This document shows positions 11,040 to 21,311 of a stretch of DNA of 64,000 bases, piece after piece; positions within the stretch are counted from its first letter, which is position 1, and each line of letters begins with the position of its first letter. Source of the stretch: Orthonyx spaldingii (taxonomy: Eukaryota > Chordata > Aves > Passeriformes > Orthonychidae); the NCBI GenBank assembly GCA_013397795.1, contig VZTJ01001760.1, positions 288,167 to 352,166 on the forward strand. The letters run 5' to 3'. The notes beneath the pieces were generated by a model, which ran no database searches, had not been told where the DNA came from, and saw only the letters and a program-made list of their open reading frames with translations. The position numbers were made by a program, and so were the translations under genes.

Positions 11040-11470
11040 AGGTTGCAGAGCAAGTAGCACTTCATAAATTGCTTGAGCCCTAATCAATACATATTGTCAT
11101 CTAGTCAAGTCTTCCAAGCAGATTTTTCTTTGCCCTGCCTCAAAAGCGTATTTTATGAGGTTGTTACTAGCTTGTGCTGCAAGGCCTGGCCTAATGAATC
11201 TGTCACTGGTGCTATTGATTGACATGCCAGTGTAAGTGAGACATGTGATTCCGATTGACTTCCTAATTACTGCTGCTGTGATGTCTCACCAACTGGTAAG
11301 GCCAGAGGTTAATAGTTTTGATGTTCAGCCATTGCTGGCTCTGGAAGCTGGACTTAAACCAGCTCGTTGGAAGTCAATATCTGAATCAAGTTCTCAAGGC
11401 TACTTTCGAAGCTGATCAATTAAGCCTTCCTTGTTCCCCCTCTTGTTGCCTGACAAGACTTTGATGAGTG
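11040..11470. other. Candidate conserved non-coding element
   Basis: High-complexity, repeat-free sequence with many transcription-factor-like words, including 'gtgctattgattgacatgcc', 'gattgacttcctaattactg', 'agctgatcaattaagccttc' and 'cctaatgaatctgtcac'. The density of ATTGA, TAATTA and TCAATTA words resembles deeply conserved enhancers. This is an inference only. Confidence 0.35.
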
Positions 11471-12684
11471 GGGACCACTAAAGCTGGCGGTTTTAAGGTA
11501 GAGCAGGGAGGTTGGTGAGATTTAAATGTGGCGTGTCGACTGGGACAGTATTTCTGCCAGCAAAGAGATGGAATCCTGCTCCTACTTCTCACTGGAGGGA
11601 ACAGGACTCAGGTTTCCCAAAGCTCCCAGGTATCCCAAGGGTCCTCATCACATGGACATTGTTCAGGATATTCATACAAGATGTGTGACAACGGTCACAC
11701 CCTCCTGTCCATTTGTTCTACCCCGCAGTGGGAGGATAATGGTCAGTTGTCCTCTGTGCTTGGACAGTCCCCAGCTGTGAAATGGTCCTGGCCCAGAATT
11801 AGGCATGGGAACCCAAACTTCATTTAGAAGTTGTGTTTCTCACCCTAATTTCTGAGTAAATGACCCTGAAATGAGGCAGTGTAACTGTGATGGTTACCCG
11901 AGCATACAGACAGCCTGGGAAGCTGGCTAGGGAGGGTGTGAGCTGCTCCACATGTCTGTCCAGAGCACAGGGCCTCCGAGTTGCTTTTTGAGGTGCTGTA
12001 GAATTTAGGGATTTTGCTGTAGCAAAAAAATGCAACAAAATGAAACAGCTGCCTCAGCCCAAAGGACCCCATGGCCAAGTACTTTTGTGTCCGACGATCG
12101 CTCCTGGCTCAAGCCTAGAGACAGATATAAGAATGTGGCAAGCACAAACCACTTTGCATCAAATATATTCTCTGAATTTCCAGCATAAGGGTTTTCTGAA
12201 GCAAAAGTGATAGATCTGTGTCAAAGACTTTAATGTATTTCTCTGCCATTAATTAGTTCCATTGAGTCCTGAAATCACATCAGCTCTCAGCTTCCACCTT
12301 GTCTGTTTTTGACAAGCTGTGAAGCCCCCTACATACAGTAGAAACAATATACCTCCTTCGGCTTTAAACACCTCTGTCTCCACACTCACCTGTTTTTGTG
12401 GACTTTCCTGGACCTTGTGTGAAGCCATTCTTCTCTTGGACAATCCTGCACATCTTGTTCCTATACTTTCCTTCAGGGGACAGGAAGTCTAGAAAGGGAT
12501 GACACACATATAACATTAATTCATGCAGCTGCATAACATTCCTGGTTTGTTCTTCACTCCTTCTAAGTTATAATCATGAGCAGCCAGTTTGCTTTTCTGC
12601 CCATAATCAAGCAGTGAGCTAGCAAATTCTCAGAATTACCTGTAACACCAAATTCTCTTTTCTGAAGGTAGTAGACAAGTCAGA

Positions 12685-13250
12685 GTACATGTGTGTGCAT
12701 TACTTTGCATTTAGCAGTGTTGAAATTCAGTTTTGTTTTCTCACCACTCAGGGTTGCAGATCTCAGTAAGTCTCAGCTGTCAGTTCTGGCTTTTACCACC
12801 CTGAATAATTCAATAATACCAGTGAGCTTTGTCATCTCACTATACACACTCCTTCCAGGGTTATTTATGAATATGCTGAACTGAATGCATCTTATACAGA
12901 CACATACAGGATTCCATTGGTAACTTGTGCAAGTTATTCCTATGCTCTCTTTCCTAGGGATTTTACCCCACCTAGTTATTTATTGATTAAAGGTCCTACC
13001 CTTCTAGCTCCCCCTTAAGCTTTCAGGATGGAATGTCATAGAAAGCTTGCCTATCTAATATCAGATTACCGTTCCTATATGCTTAGCAAGACCGTCAGAG
13101 CACTCTAACAGATTTATAAGCTCATCTTCCCTTTATGAAAGATGGGGTGAGCCTTCTTCATTGTATTGTATTTACCATGAATGCCCTGATGATCGTCTTT
13201 ACATCTAACTGTTTACTTAGTGCAGACTTGAAACTTATGGGCACTGTCAC
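12685..13250 (-). mobile_element. Ancient CR1-like LINE, antisense reverse-transcriptase fossil
   Basis: The + strand reads as the antisense of the reverse-transcriptase region of an old amniote CR1. In order: 'gtgcattactttgcatttag' (VMHIGK region), 'gttgaaattcag', 'cactccttccagggttattt' and 'atgaatatgctgaactga' (the ..LFNIFINDLEKG.. region), then 'ttatttattgattaaaggtc' and 'cttccctttatgaaag' (palm region further N-terminal), then 'gtttacttagtgcagacttg' near 13208. Collinearity over more than 500 bases makes chance unlikely. It is riddled with substitutions and has no open frame. It may extend further toward 14600 on the same strand. Confidence 0.6.
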
Positions 13251-13647
13251 TCTGCAGACGCCCTTGAGAACAGTGTGTGTCTGCAGGAGTCACACTGACA
13301 TCAAGCAAGGACACAGCACAGAAAAGTGAGACCAAGGTCACTCTCGAGTTCCTCTAAAGCTTAGAGAAGAGCAGCATCCCACCCTTATGAATGCTGTCTT
13401 CACAGTACCAAGCCACTCTACATTTCTCCTACTGAAACTTCTGGCCTATCTTCTGCTGAACCCCAAGAAACAGACATTACAAGTATAGGACACTCCCTGA
13501 GCTTCTTTGTGCTGAATACAGATATGAAAATCTCACGTAAAATTTCCTTATTATATCATAAACACCTGAAGTCCCTGGTGAGGTCTATTGGAAGCTACCA
13601 AACCTCAAAACCCTGAAGGCTGAGAAACAGTACTATGAAACTAAATG

Positions 13648-13750
13648 TTGTGCCATGCTTTCCTAAACATCTGTATCAGCTGCTGTTAGAGACAGGGTAC
13701 TATGGGAGAGGAAACTTTAGTCTGACAGTGCAATTGTTCTTGTGTTGTAA
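13648..13750 (+). mobile_element. Ancient CR1-like LINE 3' end
   Basis: Resembles the 3' end of old turtle and crocodile-type CR1 elements: 'tgccatgctttcctaaacat', 'cagctgctgttagagacagg' and 'gtactatggg', then 'actttagtctgacagtgcaa' and 'ttgttcttgtgtt'. These correspond to the consensus words '..gcatctg..', 'agagacaggatactgggc', 'tggtctgaccca' and 'ttcttatgtt'. Its orientation is opposite to the 12.7 kb fossil, so it is a separate copy. Confidence 0.5.
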
Positions 13751-13830
13751 TTGCCCTACAAACCTTCAAGCTCCTACCTCTGATATATTACCAGTGTTTG
13801 CCATTTCAGCAATTTTTTCCTCAAAATCTT

Positions 13831-13876
13831 CTCTTTTTCCCCCCCCCCCTTTTTTTCTTTTTTGGTTGGTTGGTTT
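13831..13876. repeat. Pyrimidine tract with C-run and TTGG repeats
   Basis: An 11-base C run (13839-13849) sits between T-rich stretches and is followed by three TTGG-type units. Low-complexity sequence. Confidence 0.75.
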
Positions 13877-14650
13877 TGTCCTGTTATAGTTTTAGATTGA
13901 AGGTGCCAGATATTTTGTTTCCTCTTTTAGTGGACATGTGTTCAGTTTGGACATGTTCCAAATCCTTGTAATCTCCTTTGAGCTCTTGCTGATTTGAGTT
14001 TTTCTACTGTGTACTATGATCTGCAGTGGAAACTTATTGTTAGTCTCTAAAATAACACCTCCAAGTAACTCCCCTGCTGCTTACCACCCTTTACCCCTTC
14101 TTCTTCACTCTTCTCTTCATATTTACAAGACTTTCCCATTTTTATGCAGGTCCCCTTTCTAATATGGAACAACACTGATGCTTCTGTTGAAGCTTCATGG
14201 TTGTTTTGTCACTGTGCATCCCACATTTGATCCAGTAGCCTGTTTTAAAGTGCAGTCTTTAAAAGAGATTTCATTTTATTGGATTCTTGAGTTTTGGCAG
14301 GTTCTGGCCTATCCTTTATTTCAACATCAAGAGATGCTACCATCATTACTACCAGAGTATGCATCATCCTGAAGCCTGTGATTCTCCTTTCCTTGAGTTT
14401 TAATTTTAAAAACCATTCTAGGAACATTTCAATTGTAAGGTTCAGTCCTACTCTGGCCAGATGTCTTCTGCTTCTCCTCAAGAGTTTCTCAGTTCTTGAA
14501 GAAAAACCCTCCTTGTGCATCTTTTTCTCAGTTCTTAACTGTAAGACTTCCAAAGTCTCTGCATTGAGCTGGTCCTGCAGTAGTAAATACCAAAGCATAA
14601 TTTAAAGCCTGAGTGCAAATGTGGCTTTTTAGTGGTTCTGGCCTGTATAG

Positions 14651-15835
14651 CAAGTTTTTATTGGAAATTAGTCATGTACTCATCATTACCTTGAAACAGA
14701 TCTCTGCCATTTCACTGTGTCTGAAGTTGCTGAAAGAAAACTAGGCAGGATTTGTGATTGAATACACACCATGTTGTATTAGACAATATAAATCAACCTG
14801 CCAATATGAATTTCTCAAATGTCAAAACATCAGGTAAGGAAAAAAAGATCATATGAGAAGGGGAAAAAAATCATGAGACAATCAGGACAGCAATAATTCA
14901 TCCATACTTATGCACTGTGTACCAATAATGCCCAGGGGAATTAGCCATACATATCCCTTTGTCAGATGTCTGTTGAGAGCAGATAGTGCTGGGTTCCTCA
15001 TGTGTCTTGTTTCCTGCAACTTTTCTGAAAATGGTGACGTAACAAGAGATTTTGAACTCTGCATCTTAAACAGTTAATTAAGGATAATCTGAACATATGA
15101 GCTCTGATACCAAATTCACTTCAAAATCTGTGCTTTAAGAACCCTGCATAATGCTTCTCAAGGATTAGAGACTGTCTCAAAAGTCTTAATTGCAATTTGA
15201 AAAACTTGGCTGGTTTAGGGAAAGACAGCCAAAGACAAATCATCTCTTCAAGACTTGTGTGTCACTGCTTCCTGTCCTCTGCCAGAACACCTGTTCCCGT
15301 GGTGACCCTATGTCCCTGACTGCCAAGGGGGTTCCCTGCCAGCTCCAAAGGTTCAGTGAGGTGCTGTAGCTCAGAGCTGCCAGTGGGAAACAGGGACCAG
15401 CCCCAAGGTCTGGGCACACCAGAGGGACCCAGAACCCAACCCTGCTGCCTATCAGGGGCAAAGACCTCATCTCGTGCCCTAGCCTCAGTGACTAGGTATT
15501 AGAGGAGCTAGAGGCTGGCAGGATTTGATCTTTCAAATGGGAAAATACCATTCTGAGTTTTTAAACCTGGCTCAGGAGGACAGCCATGACTTTGTGGTTG
15601 TAACCTGCAAATCCAATAGGGATGGCAAGACCCCAGCTCTGTCCTCCTAGGCAAGGACTTGAAGATGTCCTGGGCCTGGCGAACACCCATCAGCTCATGG
15701 CTGTGGTGAAGGTCAAGGATCCCCACAATATGACAGTTTTCAAAAGAAAAAGAAAAAAAAAAAAAAAAGACCAGAAAGAAAAAAGCAATTCATTGTGAAA
15801 TAAGAAACTTAATTACTTCCAAAACAATTAATTAA
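14651..15835. other. Unique non-coding sequence with A-run and TAAT-rich edge
   Basis: No gene recognised. A 16-base A run lies at 15753-15768. A TAATTA-rich stretch (15808-15845, including 'aattaattaattatttaat' from 15827) leads directly into the MIR copy. Confidence 0.5.
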
Positions 15836-15995
15836 TTATTTAATCCTCATGTCTCCCCTGCAAGGTAGGAAGTGATTATTCTACCCATTTTACACAGAGG
15901 GAAACCTCACTGTTAAGTGACTTGCCAGAGGCAAAGGCATCGAAGGTGAAACCAGCATCCCATGGCCAGCATCCCCAGGTCTGGCTCCAGACCAG
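15836..15995 (-). mobile_element. MIR SINE (ancient amniote), antisense
   Basis: Reads as the antisense of a MIR element, collinear over about 155 bases: 'tatttaatcctcatg', 'gcaaggtaggaagtgattat', 'ctacccattttacacagagg', 'gaaacctcac', 'tgttaagtgacttgccagag' and 'ggtctggctccagacc'. The core 'ccattttaca..gag..gaaac' and 'ttaagtgacttgcc' words are the most diagnostic MIR words. MIRs predate the mammal-bird split, and only old copies persist in birds. It carries no intact pol III promoter that I could confirm. The match is from memory of the MIR consensus. Confidence 0.78.
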
Positions 15996-16585
15996 CACAA
16001 TTTGCTTGGACACTGCTTGCCCTCATCACCCCAAGACCTCAATGTACCAAGACCACTTAAGTCCCTGCTCTTATTTCCCAAGGAAAACCCTGAAGCCATT
16101 TTGTCAAAGCCTGGATCACACCATGGTCAAGCTGAACTCTGGTGAGCCTTGTGCTGCTCTGTTTATCACCCAAGGGTGCTGCTGACCCCCTGAGGGATCC
16201 CCTGTTGTGCCTCAGGGTGGAATAATCCCAGGAAGAGATGGAGTCTCAATGGGGGAAGATTTTTTGGACAGAATTTTGGTAGAATGCTGTCCTCAGAGTA
16301 TAATTTAGTTGTTGAATGGCCACTTCAGGGTCAAGGTAACGAGGACTCAGCCCATTGTGTCTGCACTGCCTCAGGTCACAGTGTGGGGATAGATGGCTCA
16401 GAGCAAATCCTTCTCTAGTATATTGCATAAGTAGCTCTATACTTTGATTTCAGACTCTGAGGTGAAGGCTGGTTTGTGAAACTAATTCATATATTTGGGG
16501 GAAAAGAGTTGAGTTTTCAGGTGTGCAAACCTTTAACCCCTCTGATACAGGAGTACCAAACTCCAGCCAAGCACATGAGAGGAGA
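15996..16585. other. Unique non-coding sequence, nothing recognised
   Basis: Short open frames only; no repeat recognised. Confidence 0.5.
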
Positions 16586-16685
16586 TAGAATCATAGAATT
16601 ATGGAATCATTCAGGTGGGAAAAGTCCTCTAAGATAATTGAGTCCACCTGCTCCCACAGCACTGCCATGTCCGCCACTGAATGTT
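16586..16685 (-). mobile_element. CR1 LINE 3' fragment, short
   Basis: Antisense CR1 tail with repeated octamer ('atagaatcatagaattatgg'), then 'gggaaaagtcctctaagata', 'attgagtccacctgctccca' and 'cagcactgccatgtccgcca'. Belongs to the 'cactgcca..ccactga' type. Confidence 0.85.
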
Positions 16686-17484
16686 GTCTTTAAGGACAGT
16701 AGCGTTGCTGGTCACACTGCAGGGCTGGTGACAATCACAATACTCAAACCAGCTTGGGGTCATCCCAGCTAACCTAGTCTGGCCAGTCCCTACACATTTT
16801 GAGGGAGACCATGGGCAGGGAGCATCCCATTGGATGGTAAGGGGGGAGCAGATGAAGCCAGAAGAGAATGATATGCGAGCGTGATGCACCTCCTTCATGA
16901 TTTCCTGGATCAGCGGACTCCAACCCACACTTGCATGCAGCTATTTCTTAAGCAAACAAATTTTTCTATTATCCCAAGGCTCCAGGAAATGAGGAGTTAA
17001 CAACAGAAAGCAAATAGCAGGAATAAATCTTGGTGCTCATGCTTTGTGCAGCCAAGTAGAGCCTAAGCAAGGAAAAAACATACTCTTGGATCAGAAGTTT
17101 GCTCAGGTTGTGACTGATGACTATTTTTATGCCTCTGAGTCTTTCCAGGAAATCCTGCAGACATGCTGCAGGACAATAGCAAGCACAAGAGCTGTGATTT
17201 AGTCCTGTGGGCAAGCAAGCAAACCATGGCACAGGGCAGGATGGAGCTGAAGAGTGGCTTAGGGATGGCCACAGTGTCATCTTGACCCTGAACCTTTGGA
17301 AGACAAACCTGAGCCAGCATCTCTGACAGGATCAGCCATGAGACAAGCCTGGCCCCTGGAAGCACGGGGGTACTGACAGCCACGGAGGGAGCAGAGTGGG
17401 GGACAAAGCTGGAGCTATCCTGTAGAGACCTTTCCAAAGAGCAGCGTCACTGCTAGTTTGACCAACTGAGCCTTTCCACCTCCA

Positions 17485-17510
17485 CTTTTTCATCTTTTCA
17501 TCTTTTCATC
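17485..17510. repeat. Short tandem repeat, TCTTTTCA x3
   Basis: Three copies of an 8-base pyrimidine-rich unit, the first slightly altered. Confidence 0.75.
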
Positions 17511-18359
17511 ACCGTCATGACCAGCTGAGGTCCCAAATTCTCTCTTAGGCCAAAAAGCCAGGAAGACAGACCATAAAGGCTATACGTACACTGCCAAAAT
17601 CAGCCCACCTGGGCCATTCTCTAGCACAAATACCCTCACCTATACCTGGAGTGGCCAGACCCAAGCAGGCAGTCAGGGGTCGTGCCTGGCTCAGGCTGCT
17701 CCCCAGAGCACCCCTGGGAGTAGTTGGAAGAGGAACAGCTGCCTCTGGCCAAGAACACCTTCAGAGTGAATTGACAATTTGGCTTACAGTCACATTCCAG
17801 TGCCCAGCAGTGACCCTTGTAACTTTTTAATTTCCTAGCCACAAGGTCCCAAAAGTCATAAAACCCAGGCTTCATTTGCTTGAAACAAGGTGGAGAGACC
17901 AAGATCCCTCACCCTTCAAATACAAACTGCGGTCACTCCCGGGAACCTGTTATAATTCTGCTTTAATTGTTGTGAGATCTTTCCAGAAGCAGTGCTGGCA
18001 CTGATTTGGATTTAAACCCTCTCTCCTTATCTCAGGGTACTGCAGGAGTGGCATCCGTGAGACCAACATTTATAGCATCCCTCCGAGGGGTGAAATGTAC
18101 CTACTGTAAAATACTTTCAGTTAATTCTGGTGCATCATTTGCAGGAGAGCCACATGGGCATCAGTGTGGGACAGACATATTTAGCTCATTTCGCTCGAGT
18201 CAGGTGGTGCCTTGCTCCCAATTCCTCACAAGTTAATTCTTACCTGGGATAATTATGTCTCTCTTTAATCTAGCCTAGCTTAACCCTTCTTATCCCACAC
18301 TCCTGCTAAGATCACACCTGTGGCAACAGGGATGATGATTTGCGGGTGTTTGTGGCTGT

Positions 18360-18510
18360 GGCTGACCTCTTCTGCAGATTTTCTCAATGACTTTGGGCAA
18401 TTCAATTAATTAATTTAGCTTGCTTGCTCTCTGGCGCTCTCTGGCAGATGAAAGCTGCCTGGTGTCTAAATTGCATACTCCTGAGAAATTATTTATCTGT
18501 TTAAGACAGA
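18360..18510. other. Candidate conserved non-coding element
   Basis: Repeat-free block with 'gggcaattcaattaattaat' and 'ctctggcgctctctggcag', then 'tctaaattgcatactcctga'. Enhancer-like appearance only. Confidence 0.22.
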
Positions 18511-18817
18511 CTTGTCCCTTTAGATCTGGTTTCTGATGACACTGACCCTGTCACCATTGAGAACTGGATCTTCTGAAACGGGCTGCAACTTGATGCATCC
18601 CTATCTTGCCTTGCGCAAGAAATAGAATTTTTTTTAAAAAAGTGATAGGATCTGACCTCATCTTGGAGCCACAATTCAAGGTGGGACCATGGGAGCACTT
18701 GCCAAGCCATTCCCATTCCTGTTGATCCCTGGTGCCATGTGCTGGAGCAGGTGATGTGAATTGTCCTCTGGGTAGGCACGAACTGAAGCCAAGCAGTACA
18801 TGCACAAATAGGGGTAA

Positions 18818-19013
18818 TTAGGAAAAAATGCTCTGAAAAGGGTTGTCCAGCCCTAGTATAGTTTTCCAGTGCAATGGTGGAGTCCTCATCCCTGGAGGGA
18901 TTTAAAAGCCATGTGAATGTGGCCTTTGGGGACATGGGTTAGTGGTGGCCTTGCCAGTGCTGGGGAATGGTTGATCTCTTAGAGGGTTTTCCAACCTAAA
19001 GTATTCTAGGATT
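18818..19013 (+). mobile_element. CR1 LINE 3' fragment
   Basis: Sense CR1 of the 'ggatttaaaagccatgtgaa' type: 'aagggttgtccagccctagt', 'gcaatggtggagtcctcatc', 'ggggacatgggttagtggtg', 'cttagagggttttccaacct' and the end 'attctagg'. It is the reverse orientation of the subfamily seen at 5.5 kb. Confidence 0.9.
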
Positions 19014-19727
19014 AGGACTGGTACATTCCGAACTCCACACTTCTTCAAGCCATCCCCTCTTGAACCCAAAAAACTTGACAGGTCACTGCTGTTCTGCCCA
19101 GAGGCCAGGGAGAGCATCTTCCTGCTTCCCAGCCTCTCACATAACTGTCTTACTCCAGGGTCTTTTTCTGTAGCTGAGACAAAAGAAATAATATCTTCGA
19201 TTCCAATAACCAATAAATTATTCTTGAAATGCCATAATTGCTCAGCTGCAGCTGCAAGAGCAACTAAATACAGAACTTTAATAAAATATTATCATTCAAA
19301 TCAATTTGCTGAGAGTTTGCTTTGGTTTCTACATGGGGTGCTAAGCAGCAAAAAGTAAATACCAATCACTAATTAGTGAGCCAAAGAGCAGGAAAAGCCT
19401 GGTACCTGGCTTTTGCTATCCGTACTTTTTTTTCCTGTTTGACCAAGGACAGGGACCTGATTCTTCTCTATGTTTGCAAAGTTGCACTTGTTTCAAAGGC
19501 ATGGGAATGGCAGCTACTGCATGTATAGGTTTACAAAGTAGCTTAGGCACTTAAGAAGATAATCATCTAGAGAGATTTACCATAGTGACTTTTACATGGG
19601 GAGGGACAATTGGAAGGGAAGTGCCTAACTCCCATCAGGGTGAAAAATAAATACAAATAAATCCAAAGCAACGATGCAATTGGCAGCTCAGGTAACAAGT
19701 TCAGCAAATGACCACATCTGGGCTATT

Positions 19728-19808
19728 CTGGATCAAAAACTATTGAAGTCAATGAAATTCGCTCTGGATTTACAATGGTATTAACTGAGATCAGAATCCA
19801 ACCCTATA
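19728..19808. repeat. Old amniote dispersed-repeat fragment, probable
   Basis: The words 'actattgaagtcaatgaaat', 'tctggatttacaatggtatt' and 'aactgagatcagaatccaac' follow the order of a very common old sauropsid repeat ('..ttgaagtcaatgg..gatttacac..gtaactgagatcagaatc..'). The family name is not certain to me, and the match is from memory. Confidence 0.4.
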
Positions 19809-20169
19809 AATTTACTATTACTTCTAATCCTGGCGCCTCTGATCTTGCTGAGATATTTGCTAACTGCTGAGCAGCTTGCTTTGTTGACACTGAAATAACA
19901 CACCCGTGCCGTACTATTGTTAAACTCAGCTGGTTTTAAAAACCCATCATACTGTTTGTCATGACTGACCTTAACAAACTGGCCTGCTGTCCTTGGATCT
20001 ATGGGCAAGAAAGTTGTCAAATGCCCCCTTTTTTGCAGCCTTCCACCACCAACAAAACAAAACAACAAAAAAAAAGGAAAAAAGAGGAGAAAAAATCAAT
20101 TTCAATCAACATGGAGTGTAATATTATCAAATGTCAGATGTTGAGGCCATGTGCTTTGAAAATTATCCT

Positions 20170-20430
20170 TGACAGCTTCTTGTCGACTTAATTAAGTGCT
20201 CAAAAAAAAAAAAAGTATAAAAAAAAAAGCAAAATATCTCAATTGTCAGCTCCCTCTCTTTGTGCTTCAGAGGTTCTATTGACAGCTCTGAAAAAAAGAT
20301 TGCCTTTGGGGGTTTTATTGATAGATCCTTGCCTGATATTGAAATGATTCCTGGGCAGATAAATCACATTTAGATTTGTTAGTAATTGAGGAGAATTGAT
20401 TGAATAGTTAGGATGATCCCAGAGGGAGGT
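20170..20430. other. Candidate conserved non-coding element
   Basis: High-complexity block following A-runs: 'atctcaattgtcagctccct', 'tgtgcttcagaggttctatt', 'gacagctctg', 'gttagtaattgaggagaatt'. A TTGTCAGCTC/TTGACAGCTC-type word occurs twice, about 50 bases apart. This looks like regulatory sequence, but function is not shown. Confidence 0.33.
20202..20228. repeat. A-run tract
   Basis: A run of 13 A, then 'gtat', then a run of 10 A. Confidence 0.8.
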
Positions 20431-21030
20431 ACCTATTCCTCTTCCGTTCTGTAGAGGTTGTCATCAGATAAAGGACCTGTTTGGGCAGGATGGATAAAGG
20501 TCTAATTGTTTACATGATCAGGTATTGCTTCCTTTCAGCCCTCCCTCCACAGACTTCACCAACTTTCATGTGGCAAATGTCAAGATGACAAAGGGGAAGG
20601 CTGTAAATAAAACCAAAAGTGGGCGAAGGTGTTCAACCCTCTCCATGACCTGGAAAGACACCAATTATTTTCAAATCATTAGTGGAATTTGGGTATTAAC
20701 AGCAATGGGCTCTTATTAAAAAACCTCTGCAGCATTTATTTGTGTTGCGTTTATTTAAACAGCTATGAATTTTATGTAGCAGCAGGTTAAGTGTGGCTAA
20801 CATGGTGACTCTGCTGGGTGGATCTTTTTGGCCCATGGGATCCATGTGCAGGGCTAGATTCTGGCACATTAAGTCTTTACTGGTGAGCTCCACCACGGCT
20901 CTGTGTCCCATCACTCTGGGTGACCTGCTAGACCTTGCATGGTCCCAGAGGGAAGCAGCATCTCAGAGAGTATGCCAGAAAAACATGAGAAAATGCTGAA
21001 GTAGTGTGGGGAGATGCTTTTGTCATCAAT

Positions 21031-21311
21031 GTGACAGAACAATGGGCAATAGCTTTGAACTGAAAGAGATTAGGTTTAGATTGGATGTCAGGAAAAAATC
21101 TTGGCTGTGAGGGTGGTGAGGCCCTGGCACACATTGTCCAGAGAAGCTGTGGCTGTTCCTGGATCCCTGTAAGTGTCCAAGGCCAGGTTGGATGGGGCTT
21201 GGAGCAAGCTGGGATACTGGAAGGTGTTCCTGTCCATGGCAGGGGGTAGAATGAGATGAGGTTTAGGACCTTCCCAACCCAAACAATTCAGCGATTTTAT
21301 GATTTTCTATG
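21031..21311 (+). mobile_element. CR1 LINE 3' fragment
   Basis: Sense CR1: 'gtgacagaacaatgggcaat', 'aggtttagattggatgtcag', 'tgtgagggtggtgaggccct', 'cagagaagctgtggctgttc', 'ggccaggttggatggggctt' and 'ctggaaggtgttcctgtcca'. It ends in two decayed octamers ('gattttatgattttctatg'). Confidence 0.93.

Larger units (their letters stand above)
9716..12684. other. Unique non-coding sequence with a candidate conserved block
   Basis: No CR1 in about 3 kb. The candidate conserved element at 11040-11470 is listed separately. Open frames at 11526-11827 and 11820-12078 are short and overlapping, with no domains. Confidence 0.5.
13251..14650. other. Old repeat-derived or unique sequence, with a small antisense open frame
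   Basis: Contains the CR1-type 3' end at 13648-13750 and a C/T-rich stretch at 13831-13876. It also contains an ATG-initiated 117-codon open frame on the - strand (14245-14598) that is rich in K, E, R and L. This frame shares the strand of the ancient CR1 at 12.7 kb and lies upstream of it in the element's sense. It could be a remnant of the same element, but I recognise no domain in it. Confidence 0.35.
16686..18817. other. Unique non-coding sequence
   Basis: No gene recognised. An eight-base unit (TCTTTTCA) is repeated three times near 17485-17510. A TTAATTAATTTAG-type stretch at 18360-18510 is listed as a candidate conserved element. Confidence 0.5.
19014..21030. other. Unique non-coding sequence with possible old repeat and conserved block
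   Basis: No gene recognised. It holds A-rich tracts (20051-20096, 20202-20228), an old palindromic repeat fragment (19728-19808) and a candidate conserved block (20170-20430). The last two are listed separately. Confidence 0.5.

Noticed and set aside
15741..15770. A-run as a retrogene poly(A) tail
   Set aside because: No gene-derived sequence recognised upstream and no target-site duplication seen.
18501..18935. 144-codon antisense frame
   Set aside because: Partly antisense to the CR1 copy at 18.8 kb and otherwise without domain features.
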